A stretch of DNA of 16,171 bases, taken from contig CAOKFN010000067.1 in the NCBI GenBank assembly GCA_948467735.1, positions 1 to 16,171 of the forward strand, read 5' to 3'. The notes beneath the pieces were generated by a model. The model made no database searches. It was not told the origin of the DNA and saw only the letters and a list, made by a program, of their open reading frames with translations. Shown here in pieces: positions 6,900 through 13,903 of this stretch. Numbering within the stretch: the first letter of the stretch is position 1; the number at the start of each line of letters is the position of its first letter. A program made the position numbers and the translations under genes. Source of the DNA: an uncultured bacterium. GTDB lineage: Bacteria > Bacillota > Clostridia > Lachnospirales > Lachnospiraceae.

Positions 6900-8462
6900 T
6901 TAAGGATTTCTCATCATGCCGATAGCCCCATCGATAATGTCAATCCCCATTTGACGCCGTTCTTCTTCGTCTTCCGTCCAGTGATCCCTTGCGTATTCCT
7001 CCAAAGGCATCAAGGTCTCCACCCCGTCCATCACATAAGGGTAATATAACAGCCATTTCCCCTTTTCATCCGGCAGAATGACAATTCTTGTGTCAAGCCT
7101 CTCCGCCTCTTCCCATGACTGCATTTCCACAAGCCAGTCTTGCGCGATTTCCTCCGCATATGCCTTCTCCCGCCTATCGTCAAGCGCCTCCGCCGCCTGA
7201 TACATGCCCAATATCATAGGGTCGTCCTCCGGCCTGCGTGTGGATATCCAGTCCGCATAGAAGGTGCAGTCGGCGCGGGTTTCGTCGATGCTGTCGATGA
7301 CAAGCTCCCAGTTTTCCAAAGAATAACGAACCTTTTCCGCTTCGCTGATAATGCCGCCCACCTGCCCTGTTACTTCCTTCACATTGTCCTGAAGGATTTC
7401 CTCAAAGCCTTTTTCCGGCGTTACTGCCGAAGCCGCAAAGCCCGCCCCTGCCCCCGCCACCAGCACGGCGGCGCATATGACGGCCAATATTGATGTTTTC
7501 TTAATCTTCATAATCGCAATTATCCTCTTTTCTATGGCGTTTTTCGCAGCATGATTCAATAAATGATTGCATAAGGGCATAAACCCGTTTTTCATTTCCT
7601 CCATATCGACCAGAATATGGGCATACTCCGATTTATGGCTTTCCCCAAAAGCGCGGACCACCATCTCGTCACAGGCCAGTTCCATATCCCTGTTACACAA
7701 AATATACATCATCCACACGAAAGGGTTAAACCAATGAACCGAAAGCGCAAGGAGTAACGTCAGCTTTGCCGCGGCGTCAAACCGTCTGATATGGATATAT
7801 TCATGCATAAGAACATATTCCAGCAGCTTTTCGTTTTCCCAGTCCATATGCTTGGGCATAAGGATGACAGGGCGGCGAAGCCCGTATGTCAACGGCGCCT
7901 TTATCATGTCCGACTGCCGGATTTCAATGGGGCGTCTGATTTTGTGCTCCTGTACCCAGCGCTCCGCGAAATCATTTTTGACCGGGATTGACACGGCAAA
8001 CTGCCGCCTGAATTTTATATAGAGGCTTCCGAAGAAAACCAAACACAATATGCATCCGGCCAGCCAAATCATTTTCCCAGCCGGAAAGCCCTCCTGCCTC
8101 CGGTCCGTTCCCTCCATGCCGTTATCCCTTCCGCCCCCACTGGCCGTTTCGGCGCCTTCCCAGACGGCCCTCTCCATTCCCGCCTCCTCCGCTCTGCCTG
8201 CCGCTCCCGCTTCCTGCCGTTTCGCCTGCCCAAGAAGATATCCGGCCATATCAAAGGAACCTCCGCTCCCCAGCTGCTGCGGTATCAATGAATAGACGCT
8301 GTATGCGGACGGAACGGAAAAGGGCGTTAATAAACGAATCGTCACAATTCCCCACAATATTAAGAAGGTCCTTTTCGGAAGCCGGTTGATGAAAACCGCC
8401 CTGACCATGCATACTGCCATGATAAGGACGCTTCCCGCGGCGCTCATCTCCCACAAGCTCAT
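6900..8462 (-). CDS. BlaR1/MecR1-like M56 membrane metallopeptidase, signal transducer
   Basis: A 520-residue membrane protein. N-terminal hydrophobic segments (about 8-25 and 32-50) and a further segment at 131-148 flank the protease domain, which carries the zinc motif HEYIH (220-224) and a downstream ELACDE (261-266), both typical of M56. A segment at 324-346 (SILAVICAAVLVAG) leads into an outer domain of about 170 residues that is not a penicillin-binding domain, so the stimulus is unlikely to be beta-lactam recognition as in BlaR1. Known family members cleave or trigger cleavage of the partner BlaI repressor. The ATG at 8462 is chosen because GAGGTG stands 6 bases before it; a GTG 9 bases upstream overlaps this site. 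It follows BlaI by 10 bases. A low-complexity stretch fills about residues 80-126. Confidence 0.92.
   Translation of the reverse strand: MSLWEMSAAGSVLIMAVCMVRAVFINRLPKRTFLILWGIVTIRLLTPFSVPSAYSVYSLIPQQLGSGGSFDMAGYLLGQAKRQEAGAAGRAEEAGMERAVWEGAETASGGGRDNGMEGTDRRQEGFPAGKMIWLAGCILCLVFFGSLYIKFRRQFAVSIPVKNDFAERWVQEHKIRRPIEIRQSDMIKAPLTYGLRRPVILMPKHMDWENEKLLEYVLMHEYIHIRRFDAAAKLTLLLALSVHWFNPFVWMMYILCNRDMELACDEMVVRAFGESHKSEYAHILVDMEEMKNGFMPLCNHLLNHAAKNAIEKRIIAIMKIKKTSILAVICAAVLVAGAGAGFAASAVTPEKGFEEILQDNVKEVTGQVGGIISEAEKVRYSLENWELVIDSIDETRADCTFYADWISTRRPEDDPMILGMYQAAEALDDRREKAYAEEIAQDWLVEMQSWEEAERLDTRIVILPDEKGKWLLYYPYVMDGVETLMPLEEYARDHWTEDEEERRQMGIDIIDGAIGMMRNP
8085..8225 (-). repeat. Low-complexity insertion in the M56 protein
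   Basis: Residues about 80-126 are rich in Ala, Gly, Glu and Arg (AKRQEAGAAGRAEEAGMERA is typical) and lie between the second membrane segment and the one before the protease domain. No clear tandem unit survives, but the composition resembles the expanded loops in the beta-helix protein and the ATPase. Confidence 0.45.
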
Positions 8463-8472
8463 ATAAATCACC

Positions 8473-8841
8473 TCACTTTACACCGTCTATAATCTGCCGC
8501 AGCCGCTGTATCTGATCGGCAGACAGCTCCTTTCTTCCCAACAGCGCGGCAAACAGCTTATCCACGGAACCGTCATATACCTTTTGAATCAATTCATCGG
8601 TCTCCGCCTCCTGAACCTTCTCCTTTGGAATCAGCGCATGACAGACGAAATTGGGTTCCGTGCGCTCAATCGCGCCTTTCTTAATACAACGCTTTATCAA
8701 AGTATATGTGGTGTTCTTGTTCCAGCCCAATTCTTTTGTAAGCGTGTCCGCCACATGCTTTGCGGTTACATCCCCCTCGCTCCAGAGGATATTCATCACC
8801 TTTAGTTCGGAGTCAAAAAGCTTTACGGCATCTTTCTGCAT
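8473..8841 (-). CDS. BlaI/MecI/CopY-family transcriptional repressor
   Basis: A 122-residue protein of typical family length. The N-terminal winged helix (about residues 5-75) shows the family pattern: LFDSELKVMNILW, then DVTAKHVADTL, then NKNTTYTLIKRCIKKG and a wing with RTEPNFVCHALI. The C-terminal part (about 76-122) is the helical dimerisation region. Members bind dyads over their own promoter and are inactivated by proteolysis driven by the M56 partner, which is encoded 10 bases downstream. The ATG at 8841 is preceded by GGGAGGTGA with a 4-base spacing, which rules out the more upstream in-frame start. The leader contains an array of operator-like dyads and the promoter overlaps one of them, which fits autorepression. 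Confidence 0.94.
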   Translation of the reverse strand: MQKDAVKLFDSELKVMNILWSEGDVTAKHVADTLTKELGWNKNTTYTLIKRCIKKGAIERTEPNFVCHALIPKEKVQEAETDELIQKVYDGSVDKLFAALLGRKELSADQIQRLRQIIDGVK

Positions 8842-8913
8842 ATGTTCACCTCCCTTCCATGCGGATGCCGCCGCCCTTTCCCACATTGTGCTATGGCGGC
8901 CTCCTCTCACATA

Positions 8914-9090
8914 GGACTGCGACAGTCTCCTCCTGCGCAGGCCTGCGGCATCCCCCTCATACGCAAGTCTTCGGCAGTCCCCTCCTGCGTAGAACTGCTC
9001 TAATCCCTTTTATGCAGCGCTTTTACAATCTTCCCTTCTGTAAGACTGCCGTAGTCTCTACTTATGCATATAGACTACCACAGTCTTATA
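8914..9090. repeat. 26-bp periodic array of operator-like dyads in the BlaI leader
   Basis: Seven degenerate units begin near 8914, 8940, 8966, 8992, 9017, 9043 and 9071, with lengths 26, 26, 26, 25, 26 and 28. On the plus strand most follow the plan GACTGCNGNAGTCTCCTCCT then TGCGTA. The promoter-proximal units keep clean dyads while those nearer the gene are decayed. The period is not a multiple of three, as expected for non-coding DNA. Confidence 0.75.
9043..9057. promoter_or_regulatory. Second BlaI operator candidate
   Basis: AGACTGCCGTAGTCT has perfect AGACT/AGTCT arms around 5 bases. Its centre is 29 bp from the dyad over the -10 box and it lies just inside the expected transcript. The two dyads differ at only a few central bases. 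Confidence 0.5.
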
Positions 9091-9100
9091 CAGATGTCAA
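9072..9100 (-). promoter_or_regulatory. BlaI/M56 operon promoter with overlapping operator
   Basis: TTGACA (9095-9100), a 17-bp spacer and TAGTCT (9072-9077) form a sigma-A-type promoter with a weak -10 box. The dyad AGACTACCACAGTCT (plus strand, 9072-9086) covers the -10 box and part of the spacer, so repressor bound here would block polymerase. Assignment of the dyad to BlaI rests on position and symmetry. Confidence 0.65.
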
Positions 9101-9192
9101 CTATTTTTGAATCTTTCCAAGGTTAGTTGATTTTACATCTTAGTTTTGGTTCTGGAATGCGCTTTCTTTAGCCTATTTGAACGGTATGCGTC

Positions 9193-9398
9193 TCATTTGG
9201 CACCGCCAGAAAGTCCAAGCCATTCCTTTACTGTTTCTACAACATATCCTGTTCCTTATGCATTTTTTCAACATCCGCCCCCAATTTACAAAAGTTTCCG
9301 GCATCCTCCGCCTGCATCAATCTTCCCTGTGATTCTACCCTCATTTCCTGAACCGCTTGGCACACCTGAATCGCCTCATCTCCTTCATCTTTTAAGAT
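9193..9398 (-). pseudogene. Frameshifted C-terminal fragment, resembles Rpn/PD-(D/E)XK nuclease-transposase tail
   Basis: An open stretch reads ILKDEGDEAIQVCQAVQEM and continues for about 52 codons to KEQDML before TAG. A shift of frame near 9243 then gives GYVVETVKEWLGLSGGAK and a stop. The combined pattern, a helix with VCQA.QEM followed by a charged stretch and a final VETVKEWLGL, resembles the end of Rpn-type nuclease proteins common in Lachnospiraceae, recalled from memory. No start codon or N-terminal nuclease domain is present. It lies between the terminator of the importer operon and the BlaI promoter. The rest of 9101-9407 holds nothing else I recognise. Confidence 0.45.
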
Positions 9399-9407
9399 TC
9401 AGCATAC

Positions 9408-9452
9408 AAAAAAGCCTCCACAGCAAATTCATTGCCTTTTCCGTGGAGGCTT
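9408..9452 (-). terminator. Rho-independent terminator of the sugar importer operon
   Basis: A perfect 10-bp stem, AAGCCTCCAC/GTGGAGGCTT (9443-9452 with 9412-9421), has a 21-nt loop and is followed by a T run on the minus strand. It starts 24 bases after the lipoprotein stop codon. Confidence 0.93.
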
Positions 9453-9475
9453 CTCGTACCTTTTTCTAAAATCGA

Positions 9476-11047
9476 TTATTTGGCTTTGTTGGCTTGGTAC
9501 TGATCATTGATCTCAGTGATGATCTGGTCATAGCCCTTGGCTCTGATATCGTCAAGTCCCTTCTTAAATTCGTCCTTGTTAATCTTGCCGCAGATATACT
9601 GGGTTCTGAGAGCAGTCACCTGATCGTCCAGATCCTTGCCCTGCAGGGAGTAAGCCGGGGAGTTTACCTTGAAGGAAAGTGCCGGATCGACCTCCGCCAC
9701 AGGCAGGGCCGCCGCATACGCCGCGTTCTGTGCGTCATCCCTCTCGGTAGTCTTGACGGGAACCGTGGTGGCCTCCGTGGAAGGCAGGAAGGTCAGCAGC
9801 TGGTTCAGTCCCTTGTAGTTGGCCGCAAGCTTCAGGCTCTGCTCATCCTGTCCGTTGTCCAGCTTCACCACCTTGCCGTCTTCCATCTTATAGTTGATTC
9901 CCTCCAGACCAAACTGGGTCAGAACCTGCATCTCCGGATCAGAAAGCCTGTCAAGAACGGTCAGGGCCGCCTCAATCTTCTCAGGAGTGTCCAAGGTAGA
10001 CTTGGACAGGGTGAAGAAGCCGTTATAGCCCGGCGTCGCCAGCGTATGTCCGTTGATAGCGCCGTAGATCACCATGGAAGCGCTCGTGTTAGGATCTATC
10101 ACAGACTTCGTAAAGGTAGCTTCATCCACAAAATAATTCCAGATTCTCTTGCCGGAGTCGAGCACGTCGATAAATACGCCGTTGGTACCCTTCTTACATC
10201 CGTCGGACCAAGTATCGGTAGGTCTTTCAGGCCAGTCCGGAGGCATCAGCCCCTCATCGTAGAGCTTCTTGATGTAATCAACCGCCGTAAAGTACTCATC
10301 CTGCATCCACACGGGAACCATCTGTCCGTTCACATCCGCCCAAGCGTTGCCGCATCCGAACCATGTCTGAATGATATCAAATACGCCCGTATACTTTGTC
10401 ATTTCCATGGGATACTCGCAGAATCCCTCATGCTTGCTGTTGCCGTTCTTCATGGCCACCATCATATTGTAGACGTCTTCCGGCGTCGCGTTCTCAGGCA
10501 GCTCCACGCCCAGCGCCTCAGCCCAGTCCTTGCGATAGCTCAAGCCGTAACGTCCCACCACACGGCAGCGGGGCAGTGCCACCAGATGTCCGTCCACGGT
10601 CAGGTTTGCCGCCACAGATTTGGACATGCCGGAGAGGTTCGGATACTTCTCGGCATCCCATATGTAGTCGTTCAGATCCACAAACGCACCGTTCTTTGCC
10701 GCCTTCACCACATCACCCGTCATGGTCCCGCCGTAGGACATGATCATGGGCATCGTCTTGGGATTTGCGTAGAACAGAGAATTCTTCTCCGCCGACACAT
10801 CGTTCGCAACCCATGTGATTTCAATGTCGTGGCCCACATAATCTTCGATCTGCTGGAAGATCTGCTCCGCATATTCACCCACGTTGTTGTTGCCCGCATT
10901 CAGGTCGAGCACGCTCCAAGTGATGGTCTGGCGCGCTGCGGGTTCGTCGGGCGTTTTCGCCGGATCACTGCCGCAGCCGGCCACTCCAAGCGCCATTGTG
11001 GACGCCAGCGCCAAAGCACAAACTTTTTTAAAACTCTCCTTTTTCAT
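9476..11047 (-). CDS. Extracellular solute-binding lipoprotein of a carbohydrate ABC importer (LplA-like)
   Basis: A 523-residue lipoprotein. The signal peptide has a basic start (MKKESFKKV), a hydrophobic core and the lipobox GVAGC, with the lipidated cysteine at about residue 25, followed by a Gly/Ser/Asp/Pro linker. The mature part has the size and pattern of the large family 1 solute-binding proteins that work with LplB- and YtcP-type permeases. Examples are ITWSVLDLNAG near the start and a tryptophan-rich middle with VWMQDEYFTAVDYIKKLYDEG. It should capture an oligosaccharide outside the cell and deliver it to the two permeases encoded just upstream. The ATG at 11047 follows AAGGAGGAG with good spacing. 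A long hairpin lies in the 193-bp gap from the permease gene, and a strong terminator follows. The sugar cannot be named. Confidence 0.93.
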   Translation of the reverse strand: MKKESFKKVCALALASTMALGVAGCGSDPAKTPDEPAARQTITWSVLDLNAGNNNVGEYAEQIFQQIEDYVGHDIEITWVANDVSAEKNSLFYANPKTMPMIMSYGGTMTGDVVKAAKNGAFVDLNDYIWDAEKYPNLSGMSKSVAANLTVDGHLVALPRCRVVGRYGLSYRKDWAEALGVELPENATPEDVYNMMVAMKNGNSKHEGFCEYPMEMTKYTGVFDIIQTWFGCGNAWADVNGQMVPVWMQDEYFTAVDYIKKLYDEGLMPPDWPERPTDTWSDGCKKGTNGVFIDVLDSGKRIWNYFVDEATFTKSVIDPNTSASMVIYGAINGHTLATPGYNGFFTLSKSTLDTPEKIEAALTVLDRLSDPEMQVLTQFGLEGINYKMEDGKVVKLDNGQDEQSLKLAANYKGLNQLLTFLPSTEATTVPVKTTERDDAQNAAYAAALPVAEVDPALSFKVNSPAYSLQGKDLDDQVTALRTQYICGKINKDEFKKGLDDIRAKGYDQIITEINDQYQANKAK

Positions 11048-11068
11048 TTTCTCCTCCTTTAATGATGT

Positions 11069-11121
11069 ACTCACGAGCGTTCAAATCTGCCATCGGTTCA
11101 TGATGCTTTCCGCTCGTGAGT
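11069..11121 (-). other. Intercistronic hairpin between permease and binding-protein genes
   Basis: Perfect 11-bp arms, ACTCACGAGCG (11069-11079) and CGCTCGTGAGT (11111-11121), with a 31-nt loop. No T run follows on the minus strand, so it is not a standard terminator. Hairpins at this place commonly protect the binding-protein mRNA from decay and raise its level over the permeases; that role is inferred. Confidence 0.7.
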
Positions 11122-11240
11122 CGGGCGGCTTGGCAAATTTTAGCGACCGTCAGTATGAATTATGAAAACAGGCATCGTCCGCACCCTCCCGACGGGCCGA
11201 CTCTGCCGGATTTCCCTCTAACGCCCTGCCGAAAATACCG

Positions 11241-12149
11241 TCAGCCCTTCACGGCGCCCACCATAACGCCCTTGGTGAAATGCTTCTGCACGAACGGATA
11301 GACGATTAGGATCGGCACCGTCGCGATGACGGTACAGGCCATCTTTACCGCCTTGTCAGGCGGCGCGCCCATCATGTCATAGTCCAGCATGGTATCCGAA
11401 ATCTTGGAAGACAGCAGGATGATGGATCTCAGCTGGATCTGGATGGGATACTTCTCGGGCGTGGACAGGTAAATCATCGCATTGAAATAATCGTTCCAGA
11501 AACCCACGCCGTAAAACAGGGAAATGGACGCGATCACAGGCTTCGAGAGCGGCAGCGCCACCCGCAGAAATATCTGTAGATCATTGGCTCCGTCCATATA
11601 GGAAGCCTCATCCAGTTCCACCGGAAGCCCTTGGAAAAATTTCTTGATAATGATCATGTTAAACGGGCTGATCAGGCCGGGCAGAATCAACGCCCACCAG
11701 CTGTCCAGCAGGCCGTAGGACTGGATTACCAGATAGGAGGGAATCATGCCGCCGCTGAAAAGCATGGTGAAAATCACCAGATTCATGATCCAGTTGCGCC
11801 CCCTGAAATGTGCCTTGGAAAGAGGATAGGCAAACGACAGGGAGAAGAGCATGCAGCAGACCGTCCCCAAGATCGTCAGCAGGACGGAGTTTTTCAGCCC
11901 TCTCAGGATATTTGCCGTCTCAATAGCGTAGCGGTACGCGTTGATGGAAAACTCTGTAGGGATAATGAAGAAAGCCTTCTCCGTCAATTCCTTCTCCGTC
12001 GCGAAAGAGCCCGCGAACACATACAGGAAGGGAAGCACCGTGCTGATGGCGATAAGCCCCAGCACAATATAGATAATTACGTCAACAATACGGTCGCCGG
12101 TACTCTTGCGAACCTTGGCGCCTGATTTGACCACATTTCCTTTTGCCAT
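11241..12149 (-). CDS. Carbohydrate ABC importer permease (YtcP/MalG type)
   Basis: A 302-residue inner-membrane permease with about six transmembrane segments, the first at about 22-46. The cytoplasmic EAA loop that contacts the ATPase is clear: LDEASYMDGANDLQIFLRVA, about residues 179-198, followed by LPLSKP. GGMIPSYLV and FFQGLP match the second permease of sugar importers. The ATG at 12149 follows GGAGGG, which overlaps the stop codon region of the preceding permease gene, so the two are translationally close (13-base gap). No ATPase is encoded in the operon, so a shared ATPase such as an MsmX-type protein is expected, as is usual for this importer class. Confidence 0.95.
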   Translation of the reverse strand: MAKGNVVKSGAKVRKSTGDRIVDVIIYIVLGLIAISTVLPFLYVFAGSFATEKELTEKAFFIIPTEFSINAYRYAIETANILRGLKNSVLLTILGTVCCMLFSLSFAYPLSKAHFRGRNWIMNLVIFTMLFSGGMIPSYLVIQSYGLLDSWWALILPGLISPFNMIIIKKFFQGLPVELDEASYMDGANDLQIFLRVALPLSKPVIASISLFYGVGFWNDYFNAMIYLSTPEKYPIQIQLRSIILLSSKISDTMLDYDMMGAPPDKAVKMACTVIATVPILIVYPFVQKHFTKGVMVGAVKG

Positions 12150-12162
12150 TGCCGTCCCTCCT

Positions 12163-13140
12163 CTAATATAGTCCGCTCTCGCCGCAGAGCTTGGATATCT
12201 TATCCGCCGCCAGCACCAGAATCATGCCCACCACCGACTTAAACATGCCCGCCGCCGTGGAAAAGGAATACATGCCCGCGCGGATACCCTTTGTATAGAT
12301 ATAAGTGTCAAACACCTCGGCCCTTGCCAGATTCAGGTCGTTCCTCATCAGGAATATCTGCTCATATCCCGTATTTAATATCCCGCCCACGCGCATGATC
12401 AGCATCATGACGATGGTGCCCCGGATCGCGGGAAGGGTGATATGCCACATCAGTCTCCAGCGCCCGGCGCCGTCCACTCTTGCCGCCTCATAGAGCTCCT
12501 GATCCACCCCGGCCAGCGCCGCTAGGAACACGATGGTCCCGTACCCGGTCTCCCGCCAGATATCCTGCCCTACGATTAGGCCCCAGAAGGTATTGGCGTT
12601 CATCAGAACATCAAAAGTTTTTCCTCCGGAAACCGCCCTGTAAACTATATTGAATATACCGTCCGTCATGTTAAACAGCTGGAATGTCAGGCTGGCGACA
12701 ATAACCCATGACACAAAGTGGGGAATGTAGACAAGGGTCTGCACCACCCTCTTATACCCGATATGCCTTACCTCGTTCAAAAACAAAGAGAGAATGATGG
12801 GCATCGGAAAATAAAACACCAGCTGCAGCAGGCTGATCCCCAGCGTGTTGATCAAAAGCCTCGAAAAATCATTGTTGCTGAAAAAATCCGTAAACTGCTT
12901 AAATCCCACCCAAGGACTATCCCAAAGCCCCACGAAAGGGGAATACTCCTTAAAGGCGATCACCAGCCCCCCCATGGGTATATAACGGAACATGATAAAA
13001 TAGACAATTCCCGGCAGCAACAGGATATACAGCCATTTGTGCTGCACTATGTACTGCCCCGTGCTCTTGCGCTTCGGCACGATCGTCCGCCCGCCGGAAA
13101 GCGTGATCGCCCCCTTTTGTTTCTTTGCCGCCTCTGCCAT
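12163..13140 (-). CDS. Carbohydrate ABC importer permease (LplB/MalF type)
   Basis: A 325-residue inner-membrane permease and first gene of the operon. A basic cytoplasmic N-terminus of about 35 residues precedes the first membrane segment (WLYILLLPGIVYFIMF), and the short RYIPMGGLVIAFKEYSPFVG that follows is a hallmark of LplB-like permeases. The EAA loop is YEAARVDGAGRWRLMWHITL at about 217-236. The ending FSTAAGMFKSVVGMILVLAAD is also typical. The ATG at 13140 follows GGGAGG with a 6-base spacing. A perfect consensus promoter lies about 80 bases upstream. Together with the second permease and the lipoprotein this forms an oligosaccharide importer lacking its own ATPase. Confidence 0.95.
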   Translation of the reverse strand: MAEAAKKQKGAITLSGGRTIVPKRKSTGQYIVQHKWLYILLLPGIVYFIMFRYIPMGGLVIAFKEYSPFVGLWDSPWVGFKQFTDFFSNNDFSRLLINTLGISLLQLVFYFPMPIILSLFLNEVRHIGYKRVVQTLVYIPHFVSWVIVASLTFQLFNMTDGIFNIVYRAVSGGKTFDVLMNANTFWGLIVGQDIWRETGYGTIVFLAALAGVDQELYEAARVDGAGRWRLMWHITLPAIRGTIVMMLIMRVGGILNTGYEQIFLMRNDLNLARAEVFDTYIYTKGIRAGMYSFSTAAGMFKSVVGMILVLAADKISKLCGESGLY

Positions 13141-13221
13141 ATACAGCCTCCCTTCTCTTCAAATGGATAAATTGACCAAAAAAGCTGGCCGAAACCTCCC
13201 TAAATTGTATCTTTTAACTGG

Positions 13222-13250
13222 ATTATACCCCCCCAAATGCCAATTGTCAA
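13222..13250 (-). promoter_or_regulatory. Consensus sigma-A promoter of the sugar importer operon
   Basis: TTGACA (13245-13250) and TATAAT (13222-13227), both perfect, are 17 bp apart on the minus strand. The spacer ends in a run of seven G next to the -10 box. The leader is about 75 nt. No operator dyad was recognised here. Confidence 0.92.
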
Positions 13251-13374
13251 CACTTATGTACAAATATCTAAGGCAAATTTTTAAAAATCCTCAAAATGAG
13301 TCTGGCTTTTCTCTTTTGTCTGTACTGTATAAAATAGAAAGGGGATACTACGATAAGGCAAGGGGGAGCTGCAT

Positions 13375-13557
13375 CTGTCGAAAAACGAAAAGACCTTTTT
13401 TGAAAGATTTAAAAATTTGAAAGACCCAAGGGATAAAAGAGACATTTCTGCCTTCAACTTAAGAAAAAAACGGCGTACCGCATTTGAAGATGTGGATTTG
13501 TTTTTAAGATTTGGAGAATATGCAAAAAAAACGCCCTGTCAAATTAGGCGTTGTTAA
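13375..13557 (+). pseudogene. AT-rich remnant, possibly the N-terminus of an IS4-like transposase
   Basis: A 60-codon open stretch on the plus strand, opposite to all real genes. It reads SKNEKTFFERFKNLKDPRDK, then NLRKKRRTAFEDVDLFLRFG, then KKTPCQIRRC and a stop. The DPR and F..RK.R..F.D...FL patterns resemble the N-terminal region of IS4-type transposases, from memory. The only start in place is CTG at 13375, 6 bases after GGGGGAG. Its base composition is clearly richer in A and T than the neighbours. The end overlaps the terminator at 13524-13552. No inverted repeats or catalytic domain are present. A random AT-rich ORF cannot be excluded. Confidence 0.35.
13524..13552 (-). terminator. Rho-independent terminator downstream of the ATPase/HAD region
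   Basis: AACGCC/GGCGTT stem (13547-13552 with 13530-13535), 11-nt loop, followed by eight T on the minus strand. Confidence 0.8.
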
Positions 13558-13581
13558 GGAAAATTATCTTCAATTATACAA

Positions 13582-13607
13582 AGCCGGTATTTGAAACCAT
13601 ACCGGCT
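13582..13607 (-). terminator. Hairpin after the HAD fragment, first of two
   Basis: A perfect 9-bp stem, AGCCGGTAT/ATACCGGCT, with an 8-nt loop lies 8 bases past the stop codon of the HAD fragment. The following minus-strand sequence TTTGTATAATT is only partly T-rich. With the hairpin at 13524-13552 it forms a double stop before the importer promoter. Confidence 0.65.
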
Positions 13608-13614
13608 GAATAGT

Positions 13615-13872
13615 TTATATTACAAATAAAAAGGCACAATTTCCATTCCCAAAAGCCGCTTTTACCTGTTCCAAATCGTCATATTTTGCAGCAATGACCT
13701 TTATTATTTCTTCGTCCGGCTGCCATAAATCCAGAAGCATGATAGGTTTACACCCCGCCCTGTATGAGGACAGCAGGCCATTCTTGGAATTCTCCAGCAC
13801 ATAACAGTTTTTTGGTTCTGCAGCTATCATCTCAATAAAGCCCTGCTTTCGGGCATACCCGCAGGATTCCAA
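13615..13872 (-). pseudogene. C-terminal fragment of a HAD-superfamily hydrolase (beta-phosphoglucomutase-like)
   Basis: Up to 85 residues from a TTG codon. The segment CYVLENSKNGLLSSYRAGCK, then PIMLLDLWQPDEEI and KYDDLEQVKAAF match the last third of HAD phosphatases and mutases, where the usual motif is EDSxxG. Here the second acidic residue is Asn (ENSKNG). The N-terminal catalytic aspartates and the cap domain are missing and no ATG is available; the frame stays open upstream to overlap the end of the ATPase gene in another frame. The likely reading is a gene remnant left by deletion. It lies 31 bases after the ATPase and may be co-transcribed with it. Confidence 0.6.
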
Positions 13873-13903
13873 GACAAATCGCCGCTTATTCAGGAAAACG
13901 CCT

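Noticed and set aside
9494..11062. A 522-codon open frame on the plus strand, nearly the whole length of the lipoprotein gene
   Set aside because: It is antisense to a gene with a clear lipobox, Shine-Dalgarno and terminator. Its translation is rich in His, Arg and Val with no family pattern, as expected from codon bias of the true gene.
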